Shown here piece after piece: positions 53,601 to 63,969 of a stretch of DNA of 64,000 nt. Position 1 is the stretch's first letter. The number at the start of each line of letters is the position of its first letter. Below the pieces are notes generated by a model. The model worked only from the letters and a program-made list of their open reading frames with translations. It did no database searches and had not been told where the DNA came from. The DNA lies in assembly GCA_034440635.1 (NCBI GenBank), contig JAOTON010000332.1, positions 434,001 through 498,000 of the forward strand, given 5' to 3'. Made by a program: the position numbers and the translations under genes. The DNA comes from Lepas anatifera (taxonomy: Eukaryota > Arthropoda > Thecostraca > Lepadidae).

Positions 53601-54688
53601 CTTCTGCTGCGCACCTTCAAGGAACGGGTCATGGTGTTTGTACAGACCAAACGGCAGACACACAGACTCCACATCGTGCTGGGCCTGCTCGGAATCAAGG
53701 TGCGGCACGAGGTTGAACGCTGTGTCAAATGTGTTTATATTGCTGACGGGAATGGCGATTCTGAATCCCGTAAGGAGTTGGGATCTTCTCTCCCCAGCTG
53801 TAGCTTAAAATTTAGTTTAAAAGAAAGCTATGCAGCATCCGCATATTTTTCAGATATGAGGATAATAAAATGAGCGGATGCATTCGTCGTGGTGGAATTT
53901 GTGGTTTGGAATGCATGGAAATTTATTTCTGTTCCAAAGATTTGATATCTGGAATAGAAGGGATCATATGGTTAGATGGACTGAGCTATGTCAAGTATAT
54001 TCATAACCATCTCACTAGCGTAATCGCTATTGTTTTGGTATGCTTGATATTGTTAACGTACAGTCTGCTGTCTGAAAATTCTGTGTGTTCTTGTTTGAGG
54101 CCCAGTTTGCCAGTTCGTGCCTGATATCCGTGCCGTGACCTGACCCCAGGTCGGCGAGCTGCACGGTGACCTGAGCCAGGCGCAGCGGCTGGAGTCGCTG
54201 CGTAAGTTCCGGGAGGAGGAGGTGGACGTCCTGCTAGCTACAGACGTCGCCGCCCGCGGCCTCGACATCCCGCACGTCAAAACGGTCAGTCGGATCCGCA
54301 CGTCCTTCGCTTCAATACGACCAGCCTGGTCAGCATGTTTCTCAAAAGTCTCATGATAAAAGGATGTTTGTGTTTATGCCCTCTTAATTTCCCAGCTCTT
54401 GACTCAGGCTAGATTTTCATCATTGTACATAAAACATAGTAACGACAAACCCGGTCACTGCTGCCTCTCACCCTGTCCCTGCCTCTTCACACTTGAGCCG
54501 TGACCGGCAGGTGGTGAACTTCACCATGCCAGCCACCATGCAGCAGTACGTACACAGGGTGGGCCGCACGGCGCGCGCCGGCCGCACCGGCCGCTCCGTC
54601 TCCATGGCCGGAGAGTCGGAGCGCACCATGATCCGCGAGATCAGCCGCCGCAGCCTCCGGCCCTGCGAGATCCGCACCGTGCCGCAAG
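41599..54688 (+). CDS. DDX27: DEAD-box ATP-dependent RNA helicase DDX27 (Drs1), C-terminus not found
   Basis: Gene-level entry; eleven exons with mutually consistent phases encode residues 1-549. DDX27/Drs1 is a nucleolar RNA helicase needed for pre-rRNA processing and 60S subunit assembly. Visible motifs: Q (HPTPIQ, 195-200), I (ATGTGKT, 218-224), Ia (PTRELG, 252-257), GG (281-282), Ib (TPGR, 302-305), II (DEAD, 327-330), III (SAT, 358-360), IV (VMVFVQTK, 422-429), V ([10 protein letters not shown], 475-484) and VI ([10 protein letters not shown], 505-514). [12 protein letters not shown] just before the core and [20 protein letters not shown] are diagnostic of DDX27 rather than other DEAD-box proteins. 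The aromatic residue before the Q motif is Tyr (EYVHPTPIQ) where relatives have GF. Human DDX27 is about 800 residues, so roughly 250 basic C-terminal residues must lie in exons beyond 54688, probably past the window. Confidence 0.95.
42742..43854. mobile_element. 1.1-kb TIR element with 8-bp duplication and GGGGCAG subterminal repeats
   Basis: Terminal inverted repeats CAGTCTGCRGAACGTGGCAG (42743-42762, and reversed at 43834-43853) match at 19 of 20 positions. Identical 8-bp GCAATGTG duplications lie at 42734-42741 and 43855-43862. Inside both ends, multiple TTGGGGCAG/CTGCCCC motifs face inward (42780-42835 and 43736-43815), like transposase-binding subterminal repeats. The AT-rich centre has no long open frame. 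An 8-bp duplication fits hAT, P or Zisupton transposases; the TIR does not decide between them. It lies in DDX27 intron 1. Confidence 0.92.
44643..44680. repeat. perfect 14-bp hairpin
   Basis: TCTGCAGGCATTCT (44643-44656) pairs perfectly with AGAATGCCTGCAGA (44667-44680) across a 10-nt loop, in DDX27 intron 1. Confidence 0.9.
45148..45309 (+). CDS. DDX27: DDX27 exon 2
   Basis: The acceptor TGTCTTTGCAG and donor GCA|GTGAGT are both strong. The 54 codons are phase 0 at both ends. [10 protein letters not shown] and [20 protein letters not shown] align in character with the DFNPDFVF and ADVMxxLKKKRxxTLDEKI segments of animal DDX27. Confidence 0.88.
45454..45905 (+). mobile_element. TTAA MITE cluster, copy A (+)
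   Basis: A 452-bp full-length copy of the 'AGGGAAYGTGGCACCTT' family, flanked by TTAA at 45450-45453 and 45906-45909. It carries the conserved TGACGTCA CRE near 45694. Same orientation as the nested copy at 5828-6276. Confidence 0.92.
45910..46005 (-). mobile_element. TTAA MITE cluster, truncated copy B (-)
   Basis: A 96-bp fragment in the opposite orientation, beginning AGGGAACGTGGCACCTTCAT directly after the shared TTAA. It ends ATTTGTCCCCT before the next TTAA (46006-46009), so most of the element has been deleted. Confidence 0.88.
46010..46459 (+). mobile_element. TTAA MITE cluster, copy C (+)
   Basis: A 450-bp full-length copy between TTAA at 46006-46009 and 46460-46463. Its sequence is closer to the 5828 copy than to copy A (shared ATGGCCGCCGGCGAC block). 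The CRE is decayed to TGACGTCG. Confidence 0.92.
46464..46911 (-). mobile_element. TTAA MITE cluster, copy D (-)
   Basis: A 448-bp full-length copy in reverse orientation, sharing TTAA with copy C and ending at TTAA 46912-46915. It contains the CRE palindrome in reverse near 46669. Confidence 0.92.
46916..47296. other. DDX27 intron 2, 3' part; nothing recognised
   Basis: Unique-looking intron sequence ending in the acceptor TTGTGCTCAG. Confidence 0.5.
47297..47435 (+). CDS. DDX27: DDX27 exon 3 (acidic)
   Basis: The acceptor GTGCTCAG precedes the exon and the donor GAG|GTTAGT ends it in phase 1. It encodes an acidic stretch of Asp, Glu, Ala and Ser ([17 protein letters not shown]), a common feature between the N-terminus and core of nucleolar helicases. 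The split codon G|CA joins exon 4. Confidence 0.88.
47540..47695. repeat. degenerate tandem repeat of GTACG/TTCGTA motifs
   Basis: About nine imperfect 15-18-bp units built on AAAGTWCGTACGC (for example ACTTCGTACGCAAAAGTTCG) fill this part of DDX27 intron 3. Confidence 0.8.
47859..48040 (+). CDS. DDX27: DDX27 exon 4
   Basis: The acceptor TGCTCCACAG and the donor AAG|GTAACC. The first two bases complete the Ala codon from exon 3, and the exon leaves in phase 0. [16 protein letters not shown] is a basic helix, followed by the diagnostic [12 protein letters not shown] that precedes the helicase core in DDX27. Confidence 0.95.
48041..48912. other. DDX27 intron 4, 5' part; nothing recognised
   Basis: About 870 bp of ordinary intron sequence before the acceptor array. 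Confidence 0.5.
48913..51022 (+). repeat. DDX27: tandem array of about 33 copies of the exon-5 splice acceptor
   Basis: Units of about 59-61 bp contain a polypyrimidine tract (CTCTGTTTCTACCCTCCCCT), a CAG acceptor and the first 34 bases of exon 5 (GCGGTGTCGGCCCTGGAGTA...). I count 32 intact GGTGTCG units before the real exon, plus a diverged leader copy at about 48913-48945. Some units also carry the next exon bases (CCCATCCAGGCGGCCA). The frame of exon 5 stays open through the whole array, and the other two frames are largely open. The array is most simply read as intron, with the last acceptor (51021-51022) giving the normal protein, but about a dozen upstream acceptors are in frame with exon 5. 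Confidence 0.95.
51023..51187 (+). CDS. DDX27: DDX27 exon 5 (Q motif and Walker A)
   Basis: This is the first copy that continues past GGCGGCCA into conserved sequence. It encodes [20 protein letters not shown] and then [20 protein letters not shown]. The acceptor TCCTTCCGTCAG has a shorter pyrimidine tract than many array copies. The donor CAG|GTCAGC leaves phase 0. It is distinguished from array copies by GGCGCTGG (array: GGCCCTGG) and CACCCTACG (array: CACCCCACG). Confidence 0.95.
51188..51582. other. DDX27 intron 5; nothing recognised
   Basis: AT-richer intron with an ordinary acceptor (TTTGCGGCAG). Confidence 0.5.
51583..51723 (+). CDS. DDX27: DDX27 exon 6 (motifs Ia and GG)
   Basis: 47 codons, phase 0 at both ends. 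[20 protein letters not shown] and the GGMDIKVQ ending match DDX27 closely. The donor is CAG|GCAAGT, a GC donor with otherwise perfect consensus. Confidence 0.93.
51724..52305. other. DDX27 intron 6 (GC-AG); nothing else recognised
   Basis: 582-bp intron with a GC donor and the acceptor TTTTGTCACCAG. Open frames within 52008-52260 are compositional. Confidence 0.6.
52306..52433 (+). CDS. DDX27: DDX27 exon 7 (motif Ib and DEAD box)
   Basis: It encodes [20 protein letters not shown] and ends VLVLDEAD plus two bases of Arg, in phase 2. The donor is CAG|GTGGGT. The last part of the exon and this donor are duplicated 53 bp downstream. Confidence 0.95.
52434..52486 (+). repeat. DDX27: 53-bp tandem duplication of the exon-7 donor region
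   Basis: The segment repeats the exon-7 end (GTGCTGGTGYTGGACGAGGC) and the donor GACAG|GTGGGTGGGCATGTCC. The second donor's GT is at 52487-52488. Use of the second donor would add 53 nt, encode a second LDEAD-like stretch in a shifted frame and break the reading frame, so the first donor is the productive one. Confidence 0.9.
52508..52771. other. rest of DDX27 intron 7
   Basis: Ordinary intron ending in the acceptor CCCTTTCCAG. The duplicated exon-7 sequence stops near 52513. Confidence 0.5.
52772..52969 (+). CDS. DDX27: DDX27 exon 8 (motif III)
   Basis: The first base completes Arg 331. The exon reads [17 protein letters not shown] and then [20 protein letters not shown], and the donor GCG|GTGAGT leaves phase 2. 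DEADRMLDEYF is the typical DDX27 junction. Confidence 0.95.
52970..53554. other. DDX27 intron 8; nothing recognised
   Basis: Ordinary intron ending in a good pyrimidine tract (TCTCTGCGCCTCTTCCTCAG). Confidence 0.5.
53555..53699 (+). CDS. DDX27: DDX27 exon 9 (motif IV)
   Basis: It begins [20 protein letters not shown] and includes [20 protein letters not shown]. The first base completes Arg 397. The donor AAG|GTGCGG leaves phase 0. Confidence 0.95.
53700..54149. other. DDX27 intron 9; nothing recognised
   Basis: Ordinary intron; the acceptor is TGACCCCAG. Confidence 0.5.
54150..54284 (+). CDS. DDX27: DDX27 exon 10 (motif V)
   Basis: 45 codons, phase 0 at both ends. It contains [20 protein letters not shown] and [18 protein letters not shown]. 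The donor is ACG|GTCAGT. Confidence 0.95.
54511..54688 (+). CDS. DDX27: DDX27 exon 11 (motif VI), last exon found
   Basis: The acceptor GTGACCGGCAG is purine-interrupted but gives the conserved [20 protein letters not shown]. The exon continues [17 protein letters not shown] to RTVPQ, and the donor AAG|GTCAGT leaves phase 1. The family continues with a D[VI][IV]xxFRDKI-type helix; I found no such exon downstream in the window. Confidence 0.93.
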
Positions 54689-54840
54689 GTCAGTCCCCGA
54701 TCCAGGAGGAGACAAAGGCGGCAACTGGCCCCGGCCTCCTGAACCGGCGGATTTTCTGTGCAAAGGTACAGGTGTCTCTTGACGCACTATGCCCCAGTGT
54801 TCCTAATCGCAGGGTGCTGGGTGAAGAGCGACACCCGGGC

Positions 54841-54945
54841 TAACATAATTTCCAGCTCACTTTTTTTACTGAATTTTTCACTCGCTTTTCAATTGTAACT
54901 TTTTTTATTTTTACTGAATTTTTCACTCGCTTTTCAATTGTAGCT
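54841..54945. repeat. 46-bp tandem duplication, 2 copies
   Basis: Two near-identical copies of TTTACTGAATTTTTCACTCG followed by CTTTTCAATTGTA. Confidence 0.9.
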
Positions 54946-57900
54946 TTTCTAACACAGCTAGATAATTCCGGTGTATATGAACTCAGCAAAAATGTTAACG
55001 TTACATATAGTAAGGAAATCAGTTTTGATGAAAAAGTTTTCCGTAAGCTTTCAATGTGGGTTTCAATTGAGTTGTACAATTTTATAACTTTATATTTGCA
55101 ATATGAATTATACACTCAGCTCCATTGTGCAAAATCAGTTGTGGGGCACTGCTGCGCCCTTTCCCCAGCTATGATGCCTGGTTCCACCAGTGGCCGCAGC
55201 TCTGTCAACTGCGGTGTGTCGGGTACTGGACGGCATTTGTGTACCTATGGAAATCGCATCCACACTTACTGTGTAAAATCTGTCACATATATCTGTCAGA
55301 CATCTGTCAGTGACGGTGTGGTGAACATAGCGGCCGACAATCAGCTTAGGACTATTCGTCTGCGATTGCACAGTCGGCTGTCTGATATTTCCTCTTCTAT
55401 CTGCTTATCATTGCAATGCAACGGCGCAGCACCTGTTTCTTGTTCCGTGTTCTGTCGATTATGGATCAGATATCGGCCGTTTTTGCTGGAGGTGCTGACC
55501 AGTTTCTACGCTTGCCGAGCCGCCATACATCCGAAGCTACGCCTATCGCTGAAAGAAATAACTGGAAATCAGTAAGGGTTTGTTTATTACTATACGGGTG
55601 GAAACTGCTCTCAGCTTAATTTTCAATTGGCGAGAATCATCGCGTGTTTCCCTTGGATAGGTTTTAAAGTCAAATTATCGTGCAAAGAAGCATAATCTTT
55701 TGGAGGAATTTTGTCTAGTTGGCTGATTTTGTTCGCTGATCTTCGCCCTCCAGAGCTAAGATTTCGGCTGGCTCCGTGAATGACGTGCAGACTGACCCGG
55801 GATATCCTTCTCAACAAATTAAGTGTTGGTGATTTCACGTCACCTGTGTTGCATGGTCACCCCCCCCCCCCCACCAGTTATCCCAGACGCCGTTTCGCCC
55901 TGCTCTTCTCTATCTTTAGCGGAACTCATTCATGAGGCCGTCCCCGTGACGCAGTTGGCAACGGCGCCATGCATGGATGTTGAAGGTCCTTGGATCAGGA
56001 CTGACCTGTGGCAGCCTTTTCTGCACCCGCCTCCTACCCAGGTGATAGCGGTACACTGGGCAACAGAGGAGTCGGCAGCGTGCCAGCCGGCGTCCCTGTT
56101 TGTGGGTGCACGGGCCTGATCGGCATTTAAAGTGATCCACCGGTCCGGTCTGCCGCGCGCAGCCCTCATGTGAGGGCCCGGCTCCTGCCCAGCGCTGCGA
56201 CATAGGGAGACGGGGCAGTCCAGGGAGACGGGGGCAGTCCATGCACCACAGAATGCAGCACCGCTGTCCCGTAAGGGTGGTGGTAACTGGAAATGTCCGT
56301 CTTGTATATACTGTGAGAGCGTGATTTGAGTGAGACTAGTAACTAACCCAAAAATTCCCGGTTAAAGGAGTGCAAACATATTAAAGAGCCGTCTATGAAC
56401 CAAGTTGAAAACATGGTAAACGTGGCCTAGTCTAAGGCTGGCTGTGACATGTTCGATGTTGATATCAGCTGGTATTTTTGTGCAGCCTTGCAGCAGCCGG
56501 GCTGCGGTCCGTTCCGTGACATGCCGCTGCCGCCGGGTCCTGTTGCCTCTGCTGTGTATGCGGTGTCACGGCCTCCTGTGGCGTTTCCCGTCCTTGTTGT
56601 CTGCCGCCGGCGCTGACTATGCAAGCCCCGTCTCTTATCTCGTCGCCTGAAGCTGGCTGGTGATGACTCGGCAATTTTCGCGGCTATTCGGAACTTTGAA
56701 TTTCTTTTGGTCGTTTTTGTGGTTGCTTTTACATCTTTTGTACAATTCCAAGTCCTTTGAGGGGAGGACTATTCGTGCTAAAGAGCTTCAGTGAAGTTCT
56801 CGCTGGACGGAGTTATTGTTAGTTGGACGGGCTTGTTTGACCTCTTGGATCAATACGACAGTGCTGGCCAGTTCTATGAAAGTTAATCCCCGGGTAGTGT
56901 AGATGTCAACTAAGACATGAACACATGACGTCAGCCAGCGTTCTGGCAGCCCTTTGAAGTGGTCTCTTAAAGTTATGCAGGGCATGACACAGAAAATACT
57001 TCAGTGACGTTTCACCGTTGTTTTTCTACTGAAACTATGGAGTCTATTTCTTGTTTTCTTTTCAACACTTCATAGTGTAGCTCTTGAATCCCCTAGTTTT
57101 TGTTAGATGTACCTACTAACCCATTTATCTATCATTTAACCACAAGCAGCCCTGCATACATTTAGCATTGCTTGTCTCGGCAAGCCCTCCCAACATCATA
57201 TGATAGCAGGCATAGAAAAGAGTGATGGCAACGAGTCTTTTTGTTGTAGTGCCCTTTCACGCAATGAAATGAAGTTATTCCTGACATTGAAGGGGTTGTT
57301 AATAATTGATGCCCAGGCCCTAGAGACAGTGTGAGAATAGCCGTGTTGGCATTTAGCGGTACCTTCCACGCTGTAATGCGTATTTTTGTAAATACTGTAC
57401 TTAGCATGGCTTTATACTGGTATATGTATGGCTGACAATCGTATAGCCAAAAAAAATGTTATCGCGCAACTTGGTTCAGGGGCCGAATGAAATGGTGGTG
57501 GAGGGGGGGGGTCAAGAGGGAGGACAAGTCTCCGCTGCGGTGCTTTACGCCTTTCTCGGATTTGAAAAGCTGGTGAGTATTGCCACCCCTGGCGTCAAAG
57601 CCGTCAAGACGTTTATGCATTCCTGCTGTTGTGGTGGCCTGTTCAAGTTGAAGGGACTGCTGCTGAAGTTGTGTGCGACTGCTGATTCCCCAGATACCGC
57701 TAGTACTCATTCCTTTTGAACTTGGCTGCCGGGGCAACATTATCAGCATGTGCCAGGGCTCTACCGAGGTTAGCTTAATCATGAACATAGACACCACCAC
57801 GTTACGTCAAGTCTAGTTATTTGTGTTTTGCGTGGCCGGTTAGGGGCTGAATCCCCCCCCGTTCCCCATTGCTCACTTCTCAAATAATCCCGGGCAGTTC

Positions 57901-58990
57901 CTTTTCATTCTGTTTATTACGAATATAGCTGCCCTTCACATTAAGCTGCGTGGCTGATATATACAGCTAGGGTGTGCCGTCAATCACAAATGCAGTTGAT
58001 AATATATAATTATTTTGCGCAAAACTCTAAAATGATGATACCTGAAAGAATTTTGGCTCAAAAATAAAATTCCAGCCTGCGCGAGACACTTTACTGCAAG
58101 CCACTGAGTATGCCAGCTTTGTAGATTTAACCATAGATGGCGCTGATGGCGGAGCACTTGATGTGTAAACTCCGCGTCAAACCCTGCATATTTGAATGCT
58201 GTAAAGGACTCTGTGTGCATGGTTTATCATTTCTTAGTCTCCCCGCAACCTTAATAGTAGAGAATATTCGTCTCTGCTTATACCAGAAACGTATTTGAGA
58301 TAGAAGTTTTTTAATACGCAGCCATCTACCGGCCACACCACTAATTAACATAAATGAGACGTGCCATGGGTTAGGATGAACTAAAATGTACTAATTTTTC
58401 GGATGTATCGGGAACCGGGGCTTTCCCATTCGTAATTGAGATAACTTTCACTATAGCAGAGGAATGTAGCTTTGAAATAGTTATAACTTTTCCGAAAACG
58501 ACTCAAAGTTTAGTCACGTCTAACCCGTTGGGAGTTGCTTGAAAGTGCTAGTCAATTGCATGCAGCGGTTTCATGACCAATCTCTGTCACTCCAAATCCG
58601 GAAAATTGTATCAAATATTCCAGCTTAAATACATTTGCATCTTTAAAACATAGGCAAACACATCACATCCGAATAACGAGCAACATCCACGGTCAGGGAC
58701 TATACGGCGTCGGCGTCAATGGCACGTAGCCTTCACGGCTGCGCATGGCGACGCTGTTTGGCTAAGCCAAGCTGGGATACTAGACCTCTGATGCGAGAGC
58801 CTAATTTTTTAACTCTGGAAACTTGCACTGTTGCTGTTCCAGCCACTGCACTAAGAGATGTCTCATATTATCATCCATTGTCAGGATCTTGGCGTATTCC
58901 AAGATCACCTTGATTTACGTTCAACATAATTGTTTGTCACTTTCACACTGTTCACAAAAATGGTAGCCTCCTAATAGACTGGAACCATAT
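54946..58990. other. DDX27 intron or downstream DNA; no gene recognised
   Basis: 4 kb without a recognisable exon. Poly-C at about 55859-55873. The frames at 55054-55575 and 57456-57719 have no motif. If DDX27 continues past the window, this is intron 11. Confidence 0.4.
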
Positions 58991-58997
58991 CCGCTGA

Positions 58998-59677
58998 ACC
59001 GTGACGCCACAGTGGGCTGAACTAGGTCAGATTTAGACCCATTTAGGAAATTCATTTTGACTCGGGAACCATTAGACCTAGAACAAGATCAAAGACATGA
59101 ATGCACTCGTCTTGACCCAAGGATTCAAATGATGTGCAGCATGACCTTGTAAGGTCACATTATGATCTCAACCTTAGGTCAAGGTCAAATAATGACGTTT
59201 GGAGGTCATGTAGTATATCCTTCAAATTCTTGGGTCATGCTCGTCACTACGATACCAAACTGAAATATATTTTTTTCGTTCCAAAGCTATAGACACATAC
59301 AATGTCGAAAACCGTGACCTTTGGTGACCTCTGGTGACCCTGTTACTTACCTAACCTTAAAATTGATGACATCGTCCCGATTTTTTGTTTCAATAGATTT
59401 AGAATGATATTCAGAAGCTTGATTTAGCCCTTCTAGAAACCGATTTAGGCCTTGGTTTTGTCAGTCGCGTTTTATACGAATCACTTTACCTCGTCTTAGA
59501 AATGACGTCATAACTCGTTGACCTGACCTGACCTAGTGCCAATTTTTGGTCATAAGCTGTCAGATTGATCAGCCTAGAAGCATGCAAAGCGACGCGCATC
59601 ACATTAAAATCTGCTCAGAGCCAATCGCGGAAAACCAAGGGATGTGGTCTAATCGGACCCTTTTGGCGGCGAAGGGG
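58998..59677. mobile_element. AGGTCA-rich piggyBac-like element, decayed copy
   Basis: The interior is dense in AGGTCA/TGACCT (59030, 59130-59210, 59318-59340, 59519-59532). The right end CGGCGAAGGGGTTCA resembles the family end followed by TTAA with one change. The left end TGAACCGTGACGCCAC resembles TTAACCCTCGCCCCAC with several changes. The boundaries are therefore plausible but decayed. Confidence 0.55.
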
Positions 59678-62173
59678 TTCAGAAACAGTGGAAATAGTCG
59701 CAATAAAGTAGCTCGCGCAGGCTGAAGTTCTATTTTTGGGCCAAATTTTCTGAATAAGTCATTTTCTTATCGGCATGTGCAAAATAATGTCATATTATCA
59801 TTTGTATTCTCGACAAAAAGTTCCCCGATGACACAGTCGATACACCCTGAATGAGGCCAGGCTTATGGACATCGGATTGGTCTCTAGGAGGTCCCGGCGT
59901 GTAACAGAGGCGCCGAAGGAGTGCTGAGCACACGTCACTGCAGCGACATGCGCGGTGGGGGCCGCAACAGGCCACCACATCCTCAGCCGGTGCGACCTTT
60001 GATGGAGGTGTTCAGTGCTGTCTTACCTGAAGCGACTGGGGCGTGTCCAATACCTCCGGCATGGAAAGGATCCATATGGACCCAGCATCCGACTGCTGGA
60101 AAGAGATAAGAGTGCAGTTACATCACGAGGTGCCTTGCACCAGGTGTGTTGTGTGCTTCGGGTTGAGTCGGTACAGCGTGGTATCCGAGTTGTGTCATCG
60201 GGCATCCGAAAGTCGGGATGTTGATGGTTAGCCTCTCAGGCGGGTTAGCGTATGTTCCATAGCAAGTTAATGTGGCTCATTGGCGATCATGATCAATCCA
60301 CCATCAGACTCGGGTACCGCTGAAAACCACAATGGTGTGCGAAAATGCACTTAGAAAGGGCCCAGCAAAATTATTGTAGTCAAACCTGGTATAGAATGAG
60401 GAAACATAACACGACGACACCACTTTTGCTCTGAGGAGGTCAGGGAAAACAAAAACCCAAAACTTGGGAAGAACTATGTATTTTTGAGCGTGAAGTCCAA
60501 ATTAGTCGCTTTGAGTCTTGTTATTCTGGACTGACAACTCAAAACCCTAATATTATAAAATATTCTTTTTGGCGTGTTTGATCCGCTTATCTAGGTGCGA
60601 GTGCAGCGTTCACGGTAGGTGCTGGCCGATCCCTGCGGGACTGACACTGGAACTCAGAAGCAGCCTTTTGGACATGTGTGTGTGTGTGCATTTGTAACAT
60701 TTTGGGGTAGAGTTCTGTGCGTGCCCTGTTCTGTGCGTGTTCCGAAACTCACTCGTGAGATTTAGTAGAAATGAGAGCGAGGGTGTGCTCAGAAATAAGA
60801 TAGCCCTCCTGACAGAAGTTCTGTGGGAACAAACGGAGATTTTCTGCAGGGACATCGGCCAAATACTCGCTCGTGTAGGCTTATGCAACTTTTATCTTAC
60901 ATACTAATAGTATGCGATGCTTCCGGCGGTATTTCTCATCACTATAGTACCTATATTAATATGATATTGGAAATAATTTCGCTGTGGTCGCTTTAAGGAG
61001 AGACTACGGCGACTGGGTCGTGTACACACTGTCAACGGTGATGAAGGGTCCTCTCCCAATTTTCCACTGGGGCCGCCCCTGCAGGGGCCGTTTGGAGTTT
61101 TAGATAGGACCTTCCATCTGTTTGCGCCTGGGCCTGACATGGCTGCCGGCTCCGCGGCGCCTGCCGTCGCATCTGATATTTAGGGCCGTGTGTGGTGTTC
61201 ATGCAAACGGTACGGCGGTACTCAATACATTTTGGGCCCACTGTTGGCGATCGTTGGACGGACGCTTAAACTTTCTAACTCGATGTCTGTAAAGTTTACA
61301 AAATGTTTGATTGCCGCTTTTTGAACCGAATACTTTCGGCAAAGTTATCCTTGCTGCGTCACAGTATGCTGCGAAGTTTTATTCGGCACTTTTCATGGGC
61401 TTAATTGATATCAGCAAACTGTCGCCTGATGCGTTCTAGAAGCGACCCGCATCCATCGCGCCGGACTGTATCAGTAGTTTTGGGTGGAACCAGGACACGC
61501 CAGGCGTGATATCTGGTATCTGCCGGGAGCAGCCCTCCGTCGGGACGGATGCCAGAGAGACAGGTTGTGCGGTGCCTCCGGGCTGGCGCCATTACCGCCG
61601 CCGACTAATTACTGGCTGGTGCCGGCTGCACGGGGTGCATGTTGCAATAGTGGCCCCTGGGCGAGGGGCGAGACTGCTGGGATAGTGATGTTTTAGGCCG
61701 ATACGTGCCAATCTGAACTGATTTTTACGTGGCTGTTGGCTCTGCATTTGATGCCAATTGGAAACTGAAATAGTTGTGAAGCCCACGAAAGGTCTGTCGG
61801 AGGTAGGACGCCATACATGTGGCCCTGTAAAAGAAGTTATTTTAGGTACCAAAGGGTTAAAAAGGGTAGATAACAGGTGAAAGCCTAGCAGAGACCTAAA
61901 CATAAGGCTGGTGCTGGAGTAAATAGAAATATTGAAATCCCTCAACCGCCGATTTAACTGAAATAGCACGGTAACATTGTGAAAAAGCGGCGAAATGAGA
62001 TAAGCCTTCAAAGCTAAAACGCACCGAAAAGCCTACAGAAAAACGAATAACTTGATTATTTACACTCAGGAGAAAACGGACTCCTAAAATCGGGTTCAAA
62101 ATAATGGTAAAATAAGCGACGATGAATTAAGAATTGCATTAAAAGATTGAAGAAAATCTGTGAAAGGTAAACT
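59678..62173. other. no gene recognised
   Basis: Nothing beyond a short (TG)n-like run near 60675 was seen. Confidence 0.4.
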
Positions 62174-62205
62174 GGGCGCGACATAGCCTAGTCGCTGGAG
62201 CGCCC
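62174..62205 (+). mobile_element. tRNA-like repeat head (A-box region), copy 1
   Basis: GGGCGCGACATAGCCTAGTC followed by GCTGGAGCGCCC matches the head that starts at 63970. TAGCCTAGTCGCTGG resembles a pol III A-box. No B-box follows, because a CA microsatellite begins directly after. Confidence 0.45.
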
Positions 62206-62214
62206 TAAACCCCA

Positions 62215-62236
62215 ACACACACACACACACACACAC
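62215..62236. repeat. (AC)n microsatellite
   Basis: Eleven AC dinucleotides. Confidence 0.95.
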
Positions 62237-63969
62237 GCGAAAGGTAAACGTGACATAAACCGAGAATTGTGGTAGAAAAAAACTGGATGCGTGGGGAAGG
62301 GTGATGGGATAGTGGTAATCGGACCACTTCCTAGTTGTGAATGTTTAAGAGACAAGCTCGCTTGTTGCCAGTCTGCTGTAAGAGTAGCAGCGCAGCGGAA
62401 TTCCGGAGTTAAATTCCTGAGCATGGCCCTGACTGGGAACCTGATCATCCAAAACCAGTTGTCCTATCTAACGGTTCATTTTGGGGCCTAACGACCCTGT
62501 GGTATAGCGTCGGAGGGGCGAGGGGAGTGATCCAGACTTGAGTCAGGCCAGGAGGCCGAATCCTGGTGATATCCTTCTTGTGGTAATCCAACTGGTTAGA
62601 AACTGTCGACGCCACGGTAGTTCGATGGCCGTTGCGTCTTAAAACCCCGCGACACCCACGTGATTTTTGATAGCTGCTGTAGAACAATGGGCTCCGTGAG
62701 TCGTCCGTCCTTCGCTGCCGGTGATTATTAGCGTGGGCACCATCGGTGTCCACCCCCCATTAGAGGCCCCGGTACGTGATGTGGAGATAAGTTATCTGTC
62801 ACGCCAGCGACCCAACCCTCATTCACAGGCCAGGGAAGATAGAAGGCGCTTTGTTTTTACCTGTTCAGCCCTGGATTGTGATTCTGAATTGGCGATTTAA
62901 AGCGTCCGGGAATATTTCCCATGCAGTGTTAACGGGATTGATGTCTTTATTGATGCCTGCAATTGGCATTGGCTTCATTCCAGTTATCTTGCGATCGTAT
63001 TGTGGAAACAAGCCATCAGCGCGTCGTGTCTTCGTCTCCTTGGTTTCGGTATGGTTTTTCGAGTGCTAGCTATGAGACCGGCATTGCGCTCCGATACTAT
63101 TTCTGAGAATGTTCACAGTCAGCTCAATGTGGGGGTGTCGCCACGTATTTCTTTACTGAGGGGATGGACCTGATCTGCACTGACTGGTGAAGGGAGAGGA
63201 GGATGACAGGCGAATCAAAGCTGTGAGGCTGGATAGAGCGCTGTCGATACAGTTGAGCCACATTCAATTAGGCAATATTATCTCCAGTCCACTTTGATAA
63301 GCACGAGACAATGACAAGATAACCGGTCCAGTGCGCACATCATTTGCACGGAAAAATATGAAAATAGTCATGGAACCAGCAGCGCCTAGCCGTGCCGGCA
63401 TGTACTGTACAGTCGCCTCGGCTGCTGTAGAGCGGTGAGCCGCAGCCCGACACTCTCCCATACTGTGTGGCCTTCGCGGGCGCCGTTGTCCGTGCCGGGT
63501 TGTGTTTCGGGCTTCATTTGTTTCGGCTCGTTTTTGGCTTTTGAAATGAAAGTACCATCGACTGTATTTTCCCTCAGTGTAGCATTTTATAACTGCCATC
63601 TAGGCCGGCTCCAAGATTTAAGCTCACCGGCTTTTGCGCGGGGCTAGAAGCGATGACGATGTCATGAATGCGATGAAAAAATAGATGACATGGATGGATG
63701 GATGAATCGTTTTTGGAGAGGTACCTCATTGATTCGTGATACCCGCGGACTCGCCCCCCAACCCCCCCCGCCCCCTGCTTTGGACGCCCATGGCTCAAGG
63801 TAGTGTCCTACAACCGTGAGCTTACGCCAGATCTTGACCGGAAGGATTTCCTACCTGTTAAAATCCCTTGGATGTGACCTTGTCAAATGATGATCACATA
63901 TTGTTCGGTTTCGTTCTATTTTTCTCAACTTATCTATATCTACTGGACTTGTGAGGACTGAGGTGCTTT
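62237..63969. other. no gene recognised
   Basis: No exon or repeat seen except a GATGGATGGATG run near 63691-63705. Confidence 0.4.
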